Shown here piece after piece: positions 25,611-34,778 of a stretch of 64,000 bases of DNA. Source of the DNA: Acinetobacter guerrae. Its GTDB lineage: Bacteria > Pseudomonadota > Gammaproteobacteria > Pseudomonadales > Moraxellaceae. The stretch's first letter is position 1. Each line of letters starts with the position of its first letter. The notes under the pieces are model-generated. The model was not told the DNA's origin. It saw only the letters and a program-made list of their open reading frames with translations, and searched no databases. The DNA lies in NCBI RefSeq assembly GCF_009372255.1, contig NZ_LXGN01000034.1:115171-179170 (forward strand), in the 5' to 3' direction. Both the position numbers and the translations under genes were made by a program.

Positions 25611-26828
25611 ATGTTAAACGACTTAAAAATCAAGCAATTAAAAGCAAAGGAAAAAGTATACAGAGTTGCTGATCACTCTGGTTTATGCATTGAGGTTCGA
25701 CCCACTGGTAAGAAGTTTTGGAGATTTCGCTATCGCTTTTTCAATAAACCGCAAATGCTTACGATCGGTCAGTATCCAGAAATAAGTCTTTCGTATGCTA
25801 GAACAAAAACTATTGAGTATCGCGAGCAGCTTGCAAAAAATATTGACCCAATAACTTCCCTGAAAAATGAGAGATTGGAGGCTATACAATCCCGAGCTGA
25901 AACTTTCCGGGCAATTGCTTATGAATTTTGCGAACACAAAAAGAATTTTAAATCTAAAACTTGGCTTTATGTTCGAAATCTTGCATATGAAGTTGATATC
26001 TTCCCGATGATAGGTGATAAACCGATTAAAGATGTGACATCGGTAGATATAAAAAATATCATGGATAATGCTGTTAAGCGCGTATTAAAAACTGGAAAAG
26101 GCACTGGTGAGAATAAGGCAATTGCAATAAGGCAAATCATAGCGGAAGTCATGCAATACGCAATTATTTCAGATCGGCTATCAAATGATCCCACTTATGC
26201 GTTACGCGGCTATATTCATAAACCAGAAGTAGAAAATGCTCAACCAATCAATTCTAAAGATAAAAAACTAATAATGTCGCGCATTGATAATTATTCTGGA
26301 TCTATCAGCACTAGAAATGCATTAAAGGCATTAATCTATACTATGTTACGCACTATTGAGGTTCGCAGGGGTCTTAAAGAGTATATTGATTTCGAAGCGC
26401 GCACTTGGACTATCCCTATCGCATCAAAAAATGAAGTTCTTGCAGGCAAGCGAAATATGAAGAAAAACAGGATTCATATTGTGCCACTTTCGGATCAAGT
26501 ATTAACAATCATAAAGGCACAATTTGCTGCATATCCAGAAAGCCCGTATATTTTCCCTGGCGTCAACAATAATACAATGATTGGCGCAGGAACAATGAAC
26601 CAAGCATTCAGAAATATGGGATTATCACATATTACTATGCATGACTTTAGAGCTACTGCCTCAACAGACTTAAACGAAGCAAACTACAATTCAAACTGGA
26701 TTGAGTTGCAGCTCGCACACGTTAAAGGTGACAAAGTAAAGGCCACATATGATCATGCGAAATGGTTAAATGATAGGCGGATAATGATGCAAGACTGGGC
26801 TGATATGGTTGATAGTTGGAAAAATTAA
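25611..26828 (+). CDS. Prophage integrase (P4-type tyrosine recombinase)
   Basis: A full-length tyrosine recombinase of about 405 residues. It has the N-terminal DUF4102 arm-binding domain (LNDLKIKQLKAKEKVYRVAD, GLCIEVRPTGKKFWRFRYR), a SAM-like core-binding domain (about 100-190) and the catalytic domain. Catalytic residues: R in TMLRTIEVR, H/R in MHDFRATAST, H in QLAHVKGD, Y in KATYDHAKW. The ATG at 25611 is preferred as its N-terminus matches the family; an ATG at 25593 adds six residues. The gene marks the left end of the prophage; the right end is outside the window. Confidence 0.9.
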   Translation: MLNDLKIKQLKAKEKVYRVADHSGLCIEVRPTGKKFWRFRYRFFNKPQMLTIGQYPEISLSYARTKTIEYREQLAKNIDPITSLKNERLEAIQSRAETFRAIAYEFCEHKKNFKSKTWLYVRNLAYEVDIFPMIGDKPIKDVTSVDIKNIMDNAVKRVLKTGKGTGENKAIAIRQIIAEVMQYAIISDRLSNDPTYALRGYIHKPEVENAQPINSKDKKLIMSRIDNYSGSISTRNALKALIYTMLRTIEVRRGLKEYIDFEARTWTIPIASKNEVLAGKRNMKKNRIHIVPLSDQVLTIIKAQFAAYPESPYIFPGVNNNTMIGAGTMNQAFRNMGLSHITMHDFRATASTDLNEANYNSNWIELQLAHVKGDKVKATYDHAKWLNDRRIMMQDWADMVDSWKN

Positions 26829-26910
26829 TGGAGCATATTATGCAAAAACCAAAAAACTGTACATGATACGAAAAAATATTGATCAGTTCTGATAAACTCA
26901 ACTTAAATAG

Positions 26911-27393
26911 TTATGGCCACGCCTCGCTCAATCTTTCCGCATCAGCTGCGTGTTCATCAGCTTTTTGTGCCACATTTCGATATTCTGTGATGCAACTTTC
27001 GAGTATGTCACTGCTGGTATTTGTGTATTCAATGATGGTTTCTTTGGAAGCTGCGGACAGACGTTGTTTTGCAATGCTGAGTTGCTTTGACAAGCTGTTA
27101 GCACTGGACTGAGCATCGCTAGCATCAGACTCAATTTGTTTAATTTTGGCATTGTAGTTTTGCTCCGCTTTTGTGATTTGTTCTGCCCAAACTTTTTCTT
27201 GTTGAGCAGCTTGAACTTTGGATTTTTCAGCTGCTAATTGTTGCTGAGTGATGTAGTTGGCGTGTAATCGCTTCTGATCTTTGATTTCAGCAGCTTGATG
27301 ATTCTGAACAAACATGCAAATGAGTAATAAAAAGGCGAGAAATACAATGATGCATTCTCGCCAGAATTTTGCTGCTAAATAGAGATAAGTCAT
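26911..27393 (-). CDS. Rz-like inner-membrane spanin
   Basis: A 160-residue protein with one N-terminal membrane helix (CIIVFLAFLLLICMFV, residues about 14-29) and a long periplasmic coiled coil rich in Ala, Gln, Lys and Glu, the layout of i-spanins. It overlaps the lysozyme gene by 4 bases and contains a whole second gene, the Rz1-like lipoprotein, in another frame. It would link inner and outer membranes in the last step of host lysis. Confidence 0.85.
   Translation of the reverse strand: MTYLYLAAKFWRECIIVFLAFLLLICMFVQNHQAAEIKDQKRLHANYITQQQLAAEKSKVQAAQQEKVWAEQITKAEQNYNAKIKQIESDASDAQSSANSLSKQLSIAKQRLSAASKETIIEYTNTSSDILESCITEYRNVAQKADEHAADAERLSEAWP
26928..27152 (-). CDS. Rz1-like outer-membrane spanin lipoprotein (nested)
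   Basis: A 74-residue lipoprotein encoded entirely inside the Rz-like gene in a different frame. The N-terminus has a lipoprotein signal peptide (MPKLNKLSLMLAMLSPVLTA) ending at a lipobox LTAC with C21 as the lipidated residue, and the mature part is proline-containing (CPQLPKKPSLNTQIP), as in lambda Rz1. Nested Rz1 is a known phage arrangement, and the presence of a good lipobox in the right place argues that it is real. Confidence 0.8.
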   Translation of the reverse strand: MPKLNKLSLMLAMLSPVLTACQSNSALQNNVCPQLPKKPSLNTQIPAVTYSKVASQNIEMWHKKLMNTQLMRKD

Positions 27394-27830
27394 TTGTTGA
27401 ATAACTCCATTTCAGCCTTACGTCTACGAACAAGACCTGTCATGACTTTTCCACCCGCTTTGTTCCATTTTGGAAATTCAGCAGCAGCACCCTTGTAGTC
27501 TTTTGAGTTGAGCTTTTTAAGTAGAGTTGATGCTGAGAGATTTGTAGCGCCTAAGTTGTACGTAAAGCTCACCAACGCATCAAACTGATTTTGATTAAGC
27601 GGAACATTTACAAGCATATTTACAGCACGTTCAAAAGTCGCCACATCATTTGCAATGTACTGATCTGCTTGAGCCTGAGTGATCTTGTCACCACGTTTAA
27701 CTCGAACGCCATTTGGATATTTGATTGTGCCGTATCCAATGGTCCAGACACCCACACCATCATCATAAGCATTCAATCTCAAGCCTTCAAATTGCTTAAT
27801 TAAGTTCAAACCGTTATTACTGATCTTCAT
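27390..27830 (-). CDS. Endolysin, phage lysozyme (GH24)
   Basis: A 146-residue T4-lysozyme-type muramidase. It starts ISNNGLNLIKQFEGLRLNAY with catalytic E15 in FEG, followed by the DGVGVWTIGYGTI segment with the catalytic Asp/Thr region, and ends in the family-typical GLVRRRKAEMELF. No signal-arrest helix is present, so it needs the holin. The 5' end overlaps the holin by 14 bases and the 3' end overlaps the Rz-like gene by 4. Confidence 0.93.
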   Translation of the reverse strand: MKISNNGLNLIKQFEGLRLNAYDDGVGVWTIGYGTIKYPNGVRVKRGDKITQAQADQYIANDVATFERAVNMLVNVPLNQNQFDALVSFTYNLGATNLSASTLLKKLNSKDYKGAAAEFPKWNKAGGKVMTGLVRRRKAEMELFNK

Positions 27831-28110
27831 TCGACTTCACCTTGTCTTTCACAAATTTCTCAGCTTGAGCTTCTACAAATTGACTGCCGAGTGTGCCTAG
27901 AAATGCACCCAAACCCAAAACGCCAAGCGTGTTTAAGTCAGATATCCAAATCAAAACACCACCTGCGCCTAAAGTTGTGAAACCGTTCAATATTGCCCGA
28001 CTCAAAATGATGCGCCATGTTAATTTTTCGGTGCTTGCTAATACTTTTGCCATAGCAATGACTACTCCCATCAAAATCAATTGAAGTGCTACTTTTTCAT
28101 GCTCTTGCAT
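27817..28110 (-). CDS. Phage holin
   Basis: A 97-residue membrane protein with three hydrophobic stretches (LQLILMGVVIAMAKVLA, FTTLGAGGVLIWI, LGVLGLGAFLGTLG) and a charged C-terminal tail, directly before the lysozyme with a 14-base overlap. Size, topology and position make it the holin that releases the endolysin. Confidence 0.8.
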   Translation of the reverse strand: MQEHEKVALQLILMGVVIAMAKVLASTEKLTWRIILSRAILNGFTTLGAGGVLIWISDLNTLGVLGLGAFLGTLGSQFVEAQAEKFVKDKVKSNEDQ

Positions 28111-28134
28111 GTTGTTTCCCCTAATTTTGGCAAT

Positions 28135-28155
28135 AAAAAAGCACCCGAGGGTGCT
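28135..28155 (-). terminator. Terminator after the tail-tip gene
   Basis: AGCACCC/GGGTGCT with a 2-base loop at 28140-28155, followed on the minus strand by six T. It separates the tail operon from the lysis genes, so lysis needs read-through (antitermination) or its own promoter. Confidence 0.8.
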
Positions 28156-28171
28156 GTGAGATTTAAAACAA

Positions 28172-31100
28172 TTAAACCAATGGTGGTTGATTCTTGTAAG
28201 GATGATCTTCAGGAAGATTAGCTGTCAATCCATACTTATGAGCTGCCCACCCGAACAATTTTGGACGGTCGAGAGTGATGTCTGAATTACCAGTCAGCAT
28301 TGCTGCACATCGAACACTACTCGATGAGTTAGTCATAAAGATAATTGAAGACCCATCGCTATCGCTAAATCTACTTCTTGAGGAGGTTGATTCAAAGTTT
28401 GTATCAACCTTATCATCAATAAATATTTTGATTCCAGTTTGCAAATCTACTTGAACTAAAAGCATTTTCCAAACATTGATTTTGCGTTCTTTTGGGGACC
28501 ATGCTGACAAATAGCCATCTGATTCCTGTTGGTGTGTTTGAACAACATATCTTTGAAAAGATAAGCGGTAAGAACCAAATTCGAGACGTCTCCTCCCAAT
28601 ATTATAAAAATAACCTTCAATACTTTCGCTCTCATTGATTATCATAAACATGTATGCAAATCGCTTACCATTAAAATTACTAGCAGCTAATGCTGATGAA
28701 ACCAATCCACCAGAGTTCGAAATAAAGTAATTTGATGATATAAGAGAATCATTTTGTATCAACATGCCACCCGATGAAAGAAAATCAAACCCATTTCCAG
28801 ATTTGTCGTGAGCAGCGAATATCTTGCCATTCGAATCAGGTGTTTCATTGTTTGCATCCAACCAAATTAATTTTTCAAGATAATCTGGTGTCCACAATTC
28901 TGTTGCTGATTTAATAAAGTTATATATGAATCCCTGATAAGAATCATATCCATCTCGAACTGAAAACAGTTCAATTCGATTGTTTATTGCCATTTTTGAT
29001 TTGGGTACACTTGCAGGACTAACAATATTAACTTGACTATCAAGCAGTGCATTGGTGTCACTATCATATAAATCGATTCTATATGTGACACCACTTTCAA
29101 TTGCCACTCCGCCATCATTAAAACTTAATAAACTTCCTCCAGTTTGTTGAATTCTGTTTCGATCAACCCACTCGATGTTTAAATCAGTATTAATTTCATC
29201 CTCCGGCCAATATTGCCCGTTGATTTTTACGTTAGCTGGTGGATAAGGTCTTATGGCACGTGCATCTATCTCAAGTTCAATTACATTTTGGATATCTAAC
29301 AATTGAACAGCACTGGGCGTTGTTGTCAAGACTTGAGCTTGCAAATTCTCCCCTCTTACATATTGAGTTTTATCATATGCAAGTGATTCTCCCCAAAATA
29401 CCAATCTACCGCCTGTATGTTTCTGAGGAACTGTATCAAGCACACCTCTCTTTACAGTAATGATTTTAGTTTCAGTGTTATATGACACGAATGACATCAA
29501 TTCATTATTAAGCTGTATGATTGTATCAAATTCAGTATTCTGAAATTTAGGCACATTACGCTGTTTAACGTAGTCAGTATCGTCTACAGCAAAAGTTGTA
29601 TCTAGATAGCCAATCGATTGATCCAAAATCAATTCTTGGCAATAATTTAAGCTAGATACACGCTCAAAATTGGTATAAACGCCAGTTCCACCATCTGTAT
29701 AAAGTAGAGCATTTAGCGAATTGTTTTGAGGTTTTTGGGCAGCAGTAGTTAAATAACCCAGTTCTGGATTATTTGCTAGCTCAAGATCGACTTGTGACTG
29801 TCCAAACTGCTGAACTGCCTCATAATACGGCATCTCAAAAATTGTAGGCTCAGTTGGCTGTGGTGATAAATCATTATCAACAGGCGGATCTATAGTAATT
29901 GAAGCGAAGTTTTGACCCGAATATGGAACGACTTCTACAAAATCAATTGAGACTGTATTATCACGCCCATTTCCAAGTTTGATGTTCATCACGCGTACTA
30001 ACAGGTCAACAATGCCACGCTTAGCAAATGAGATTTTAATCACATCATAGCGATTGATTTTACGCGCTTCATATTTTCCTGTTGTAAATGTTCCTTTCCA
30101 TGCTCCTGTTGATAGTTGCTTTAATTTCCAATTTGCAACCATTTCAGCATTCCGACGATTCATGAAATAAGGAAAATCAACTGTCTGAGATATTTCACCA
30201 CCGATCGTATGAATTGACCCAACATCTGCCAAATTAAAAGACGAATTTTTAATATTCGCACGATCATAATAGTTAATATTTAAGACATTGACCGGTCCAT
30301 CTGCGTTGGTAATTTCAGCTTCAAATGTCTTTATTGATTTTTCGTCAAAGCTCTGAGCTTGTTCTAGATCAAACCAGTCATCACGAAATAGCACGGCTTG
30401 ATATTTTCCAGTCTGACGATTAATACGAACAGCGCCTTCAATATGCGAGCAAATATCATTTAATACATCAATGCACTTAGCTTCTTGAATAGCATATGAG
30501 ATACCCAATCCTTCTTCATAAATTCTGTCTGCTGCAATCTTGAAATTATCTTCATCAATATCTGACTCAGGTTTATTTAGTGCAGTATAGTCAGTCAGGA
30601 TTTCTCTTATTTTATGAATTGGATTAATATCTGCTGCGGGTAAATCATATTCATCGGTAGCCTTGTATTTAACAAGCAAATGCACAAAAGGGCGAGGTGT
30701 GGTTGTACTTAAATAACGCTCTCCCATACTTGCTATAATTTTATAAAATCCAGATCCTAGAAATATTTTCCCCTCAGTGTAAGCAAACCCACCCCCCCAG
30801 TCCGCCGAAATAATATGCACACCTGTCCATGCACCAGACTCATTTCTTTTATAAATAGAAACTGATGCATTGTTCATTGATAGAACTGCTTTGTAATCAA
30901 AGTAACTTGCTCTCCACTCAAAAAAACCTTCGAATGAAAAATTGCGCACAATAGATCCATTCCAGCCACCATCGCTCACAGGCGGATAAGACTCCCAAGT
31001 GCAAGGTGGAACAACAGTACCGCCATCGATAACGATTCCATGCTCATTTAAAACTGGCTGTGCAGCGCTATAACTAGGATCTACATCAAGTGGTGGGCCA

Positions 31101-31711
31101 TTTTTCCCACCCCCATTGTTGTAACTTTGTTGCGTTTCAAAAAATGGAAATTCACCAGAACTCCACGGCGCAACATGAGACCCATTTGGATCGTTCCAAC
31201 TCACTTGACCACTCATAGACACGGGAAAAGTTCTATACTCATACCCAGAGCCACCACCACCATAAATCCGGCCAATCTCCGCTTTTTCATCATACCATTG
31301 CCCGCTACCGTCAAACTTTTTATGTATGCGTTTTGGCCAAACTAGAATTTCTTTCATAAAGGGATTGTTGCCCCAGTAGAAATTTTCATACACAAGATAT
31401 GATAAGTAACGGTAGGCGACTGGCGGCATTCCGTTTTGTTCTAGATGAGCAGCATATACATCATTTTGCAATTGGTCTGGACTACCATCCTTAATATCCA
31501 CAAAGCCAGCTATACCGCCTTCAGTTTCACCATACATTTGATCGCGATCAATTCTGAATTTTCCAGCTTTGATTAGTTCGCCTTTTGGGTGTCTGATCCA
31601 ACCCCGATTATCAAAGTTCCACCCCCAAATACCCTCAATGCAATTACCCAACATCCCCACAAAAGTTGCAAAATATTTATGACCCGTTGTTTGTTTGCTG
31701 CTTCCGCCCAT
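28172..31711 (-). CDS. Tail tip/host specificity protein, J-like
   Basis: A 1179-residue baseplate hub/central fibre protein. The N-terminal part has the shape of siphophage tip proteins, with a long central beta-rich phage-tail region (about 380-620, containing LFRDDWFDLEQAQSF and DVIKISFAKRGIVDL). The last about 230 residues look like a lectin/LamG-type jelly roll (WLDANNETPDSNG, AAHDKSGNGFDF, LVQVDLQTGIKIFIDDKVD), probably the receptor-binding tip. The ATG at 31711 is used; GAGGT lies upstream. It is the last gene of the tail operon before a terminator. Confidence 0.85.
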   Translation of the reverse strand: MGGSSKQTTGHKYFATFVGMLGNCIEGIWGWNFDNRGWIRHPKGELIKAGKFRIDRDQMYGETEGGIAGFVDIKDGSPDQLQNDVYAAHLEQNGMPPVAYRYLSYLVYENFYWGNNPFMKEILVWPKRIHKKFDGSGQWYDEKAEIGRIYGGGGSGYEYRTFPVSMSGQVSWNDPNGSHVAPWSSGEFPFFETQQSYNNGGGKNGPPLDVDPSYSAAQPVLNEHGIVIDGGTVVPPCTWESYPPVSDGGWNGSIVRNFSFEGFFEWRASYFDYKAVLSMNNASVSIYKRNESGAWTGVHIISADWGGGFAYTEGKIFLGSGFYKIIASMGERYLSTTTPRPFVHLLVKYKATDEYDLPAADINPIHKIREILTDYTALNKPESDIDEDNFKIAADRIYEEGLGISYAIQEAKCIDVLNDICSHIEGAVRINRQTGKYQAVLFRDDWFDLEQAQSFDEKSIKTFEAEITNADGPVNVLNINYYDRANIKNSSFNLADVGSIHTIGGEISQTVDFPYFMNRRNAEMVANWKLKQLSTGAWKGTFTTGKYEARKINRYDVIKISFAKRGIVDLLVRVMNIKLGNGRDNTVSIDFVEVVPYSGQNFASITIDPPVDNDLSPQPTEPTIFEMPYYEAVQQFGQSQVDLELANNPELGYLTTAAQKPQNNSLNALLYTDGGTGVYTNFERVSSLNYCQELILDQSIGYLDTTFAVDDTDYVKQRNVPKFQNTEFDTIIQLNNELMSFVSYNTETKIITVKRGVLDTVPQKHTGGRLVFWGESLAYDKTQYVRGENLQAQVLTTTPSAVQLLDIQNVIELEIDARAIRPYPPANVKINGQYWPEDEINTDLNIEWVDRNRIQQTGGSLLSFNDGGVAIESGVTYRIDLYDSDTNALLDSQVNIVSPASVPKSKMAINNRIELFSVRDGYDSYQGFIYNFIKSATELWTPDYLEKLIWLDANNETPDSNGKIFAAHDKSGNGFDFLSSGGMLIQNDSLISSNYFISNSGGLVSSALAASNFNGKRFAYMFMIINESESIEGYFYNIGRRRLEFGSYRLSFQRYVVQTHQQESDGYLSAWSPKERKINVWKMLLVQVDLQTGIKIFIDDKVDTNFESTSSRSRFSDSDGSSIIFMTNSSSSVRCAAMLTGNSDITLDRPKLFGWAAHKYGLTANLPEDHPYKNQPPLV

Positions 31712-31886
31712 TTTCAAATACCTCTACAACTTGTTGTGCCATTGCATCGTTTGATGCTTTAACTATTTCAAGATCGATGCCCTTCTTAAGAAAATCCTGC
31801 CAATCCCAGCCTTGAGCCAAAAAAAATGCCCGCGATCCGCGAGCACACATATTGGCTTTTCGTATATCTGACATATAGATTCGCAT
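31677..31886 (-). CDS. Small tail-region protein (69 aa)
   Basis: A short protein (MRIYMSDIRKANMCARGSRA...) coupled to the preceding gene: its ATG at 31886 overlaps the TGA stop, with AGGTGG upstream. Its 3' end overlaps the start of the J-like gene by 35 bases. In related phages a short protein at this place, with the RGSRxFF pattern, lies just before J. The function is not known. Confidence 0.65.
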   Translation of the reverse strand: MRIYMSDIRKANMCARGSRAFFLAQGWDWQDFLKKGIDLEIVKASNDAMAQQVVEVFENGRKQQTNNGS

Positions 31887-32134
31887 CACTTGCCACCTTT
31901 GGTTTTGATGTCTTCAACACGTTCACCAAATTTATCAACATAGTTAACATACATATGTGGACTGCCCGCAATATCACTAAATGATTGACCTTCATCTGCA
32001 AGCGAGCCATCAAGTTGCGATGCAGCAGCTCCATTTTTCTTTTGCATCTTGCGCATTTGATAAACGGAATAAATCGCCGAAGCCAATGCTATAGCGATGG
32101 TCGCATAGATGAGCCAGACAGGTATTGCAACCAT
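31886..32134 (-). CDS. Small membrane protein of the tail module (82 aa)
   Basis: A protein with one N-terminal membrane helix (VWLIYATIAIALASAIYSVY) and a polar C-terminus with a GSPHMYVNYVDKFGERVEDI pattern. It is placed where phages of this type encode tail assembly factors before J. No catalytic motif is seen. Confidence 0.65.
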   Translation of the reverse strand: MVAIPVWLIYATIAIALASAIYSVYQMRKMQKKNGAAASQLDGSLADEGQSFSDIAGSPHMYVNYVDKFGERVEDIKTKGGK

Positions 32135-32141
32135 AAATACC

Positions 32142-33131
32142 TCACTTAATGATTGTATCGTTCACGGGGTTTGTCGATGGAATGTTTGGGAAACCATGGT
32201 GGTTTAAACTGTTTTCGAAACGAGAATGACATAGTGAAAGTGATTGATCACAACCTGGTGCAATCAAAACCATATCATCGACAGCTAGATCAATATGCGG
32301 TCGATACAGCCAGACTTGGCTTGTAGCACTGTTATCTGTGATGAATGTATAAATTCCATCTTTAAACAATAAGCCACGAGCGAACATATTATTTTGCGCG
32401 ATAGTCCAAAGCAGTTCTTCGTCCGTTGTCGTTGTGCTTTCTTCAGTTTCATGATCAACAACTGTTATTTCAGTGATGATTTTTTTACTGATATACACCA
32501 CGTTATCAATGATTTCGCCATACCCAGTATTATTAGTCACTACTGTGGTTATTAGATTCCCATCTGCATCAGTTTCTTCAGTCGTGACGATATTCGGTTC
32601 AAAACTGAATGAAACCGATAATCCAGAAATTGCAGTGACTTTTGCATACGATGCCCATTTCTGAAAATCGAGGCTGCAAAACATGTCGTAAATTTTGTTT
32701 GCACAAGGCTTTTGAAACTTGCGCGTTAAAATATTTCGGTTCTGCAATGATTCGGCAGTCGAGCAAACAAGTGTTAATGTGTTGGCATCTTCATCATATT
32801 TGGGTTGTGTCACACGGCCTTTAAACAGGACTAATGTTTCACCTTTATACAACTCTAAGATCGTCAAATAAACGGTTTCTAAATAGATTTTGTTGTTATA
32901 AATCTGCTGAAAATCATCACCCGCATCATTCAAAATCTGATACTGAAACATAGATACTTCAGTTTCACATTTATCTATATCGGCATCTTCAATATCACCG
33001 CGCTGCAAGCCTTTCACGGGCTTATACGTGATTTCATCATGAATGACTTCTTTTTCTGCGCTTGTAAAATACCAAGTCTTTGTGCCAAAGCTAAACTGAA
33101 ATAAATCCTTTTTTGATCTAAATAAAATCAT
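32142..33131 (-). CDS. Phage BR0599-family (DUF2163) tail protein
   Basis: This 329-residue protein starts with a beta-rich domain (FSFGTKTWYFTSAEKEV, LVLFKGRVTQPKYDEDANTLTLVCST) and a C-terminal cysteine-bearing segment (APGCDQSLSLCHSRFENSLNHHGFPNIP). This DQSLSxCxxRFxNxxNFxGFPxIP-like ending is typical of BR0599/DUF2163 phage and gene-transfer-agent tail proteins. It overlaps the preceding gene by 4 bases. It is probably part of the distal tail/baseplate hub. Confidence 0.85.
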   Translation of the reverse strand: MILFRSKKDLFQFSFGTKTWYFTSAEKEVIHDEITYKPVKGLQRGDIEDADIDKCETEVSMFQYQILNDAGDDFQQIYNNKIYLETVYLTILELYKGETLVLFKGRVTQPKYDEDANTLTLVCSTAESLQNRNILTRKFQKPCANKIYDMFCSLDFQKWASYAKVTAISGLSVSFSFEPNIVTTEETDADGNLITTVVTNNTGYGEIIDNVVYISKKIITEITVVDHETEESTTTTDEELLWTIAQNNMFARGLLFKDGIYTFITDNSATSQVWLYRPHIDLAVDDMVLIAPGCDQSLSLCHSRFENSLNHHGFPNIPSTNPVNDTIIK

Positions 33132-34294
33132 GGGGATAGCTCCAGAATTGGCATCGTAACTTCTACAATCATTTTTCCTTTAAAATTAAACTGGATCTCG
33201 TCCGCGTTCAGACGATATAAACCCAGATAACAAACTTTGTCGACTTGCGCTGGCGGGTATGGTGAAAGTGTCAAAAATACATTTTCACCCGCCAAAGTTT
33301 TAGCTGTGACAGTATGAGCTGACCAGACCTCGCCGCTTTTGATTGCAATGTGATTTCTGGCATCGACATAGTTGTCATTTTTAACCGTTATGCCTGTTGA
33401 GCCTTTTGAAATGTAGTTGAAATTTCTTTCATAGGTTGGCATCCAAAATGCATTCAAACGGCCAGATCGACGATACAGCCATCGTTTAAACTCATGAAAA
33501 TCTGATTTACCTTTAATGTAAAGGCGCATGTTTTTCATAGTTTGAGGATTAAACCACGGAGTAAACTGGCCAATTAAACCCAAGTCACCATCGACAATGC
33601 TTTGACGTTGATTAAACGTGATTTCAATAAAGTCGCCATTTAACAGCAATGGCAGAAAATACACATCTTCATTATTAAACTGCACAGGATCATCCGAATG
33701 TGCATATTCAGGGCTATCTAATACACGAAAAACCAGACTCGGTTTAAACATCAATGCATTAATCTGATTTGATGCATCACCATCAATGATACATCGGCGG
33801 ATCGGAATAATTGTTGCATTGGTCGCTGTGACTTTTTTGTCTAAGCGATAACCATCTATATAAATTGGCTCATCATTAATTACTTGATATCGCCCGATTT
33901 CCGTAATTTCTACAACTGTTTGACCTGATTTAGACTCTATTAATGCTAGACTTTTCTCAGGCATATACCCGTGAAATGATGAAGTATCAAACTCAATAAA
34001 ATCGGTATCAATCAAATCTGGAATAGCATGACGTTCCATAACATACGGAATTGCAAATTCAGAACGAATGCCCGCATAAATATCGTTATACATTCCTGCA
34101 ATTTCGGACTTGACCGCAGCATATGAATAATTCAAAGTTTGTCGAGCATGATCTCGCAGCGGAATACGTTCTTCACCCGAACCATCATACGACTGATGTA
34201 CATCTGTAAGAAAAGCAATTTTTTCAGTGGATTCCAGCAAAGCGCACTTGGTGAGCAAAATAAGATCACCAAAATTTTGAGTTGTGATTTTCAT
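33128..34294 (-). CDS. Phage tail protein, distal tail region
   Basis: This 388-residue protein has no motif I can name with certainty. It lies between the tape measure and the BR0599-family protein, the place of distal-tail proteins in this phage type, and contains an FNQRQSIVDGDLGLIGQFTP-like beta region and FKRWLYRRSGRLNAFWMPT near residue 270. Structural role in the tail tip is inferred from position and size. Confidence 0.65.
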   Translation of the reverse strand: MKITTQNFGDLILLTKCALLESTEKIAFLTDVHQSYDGSGEERIPLRDHARQTLNYSYAAVKSEIAGMYNDIYAGIRSEFAIPYVMERHAIPDLIDTDFIEFDTSSFHGYMPEKSLALIESKSGQTVVEITEIGRYQVINDEPIYIDGYRLDKKVTATNATIIPIRRCIIDGDASNQINALMFKPSLVFRVLDSPEYAHSDDPVQFNNEDVYFLPLLLNGDFIEITFNQRQSIVDGDLGLIGQFTPWFNPQTMKNMRLYIKGKSDFHEFKRWLYRRSGRLNAFWMPTYERNFNYISKGSTGITVKNDNYVDARNHIAIKSGEVWSAHTVTAKTLAGENVFLTLSPYPPAQVDKVCYLGLYRLNADEIQFNFKGKMIVEVTMPILELSP

Positions 34295-34308
34295 AAATTG
34301 CTCACAAT

Positions 34309-34334
34309 AAAAAACCGACCATAGTTGGTCGGTT
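34309..34334 (-). terminator. Hairpin terminator in the tail operon
   Basis: AACCGACC pairs with GGTCGGTT across a short loop and is followed by six T on the minus strand. It divides the tape measure/34352 genes from the downstream tail-tip genes and would reduce distal transcription unless antiterminated. Confidence 0.75.
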
Positions 34335-34351
34335 AAGAAATTGACGTTTTA

Positions 34352-34744
34352 TCAACCCAAGGAGAGTTTTCCAAAATTATATGCATCAATTGAATTAATG
34401 TTAACCACAATCGATGTTCCAGCTTGTGAAGGGATAACTTTATCTCCGATGTAATACTGAGCATCAGTCAAATACAGTTTATGAATATTCTCAATTAAGT
34501 TGCTTTGCTCTTCATCTTCCTCTATTTCTTCTTTGGTTAATGATTGTAATGTTAAATCCTCAAAAGCTTTGAGGGTTGCATTTTGTTTAGCTTCCAAGAA
34601 AACACTTCTTGGCACTGGTCTACCAGAAATAATAACCCCATTGCATGCTAGTGTGATTGAATCACCACCATTACGGAAACGCTCAGGATCAGATTTTACA
34701 ACAAGTGCTAGAAGTCGTATTTCTGTATTTCTTAAATCATTCAT
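34352..34744 (-). CDS. Small protein downstream of the tape measure (130 aa)
   Basis: A 130-residue acidic protein (MNDLRNTEIRLLALVV...). The stretch GGDSITLACNGVIISGRPVPRSVF slightly recalls the GvpU-type gas-vesicle accessory fold, but similarity by eye is weak. It stands between two terminators next to the tape measure and may be cargo. Function unknown. Confidence 0.6.
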   Translation of the reverse strand: MNDLRNTEIRLLALVVKSDPERFRNGGDSITLACNGVIISGRPVPRSVFLEAKQNATLKAFEDLTLQSLTKEEIEEDEEQSNLIENIHKLYLTDAQYYIGDKVIPSQAGTSIVVNINSIDAYNFGKLSLG

Positions 34745-34778
34745 ATTTTACCTTTATTATCAATTAGAAGTACCCTAT

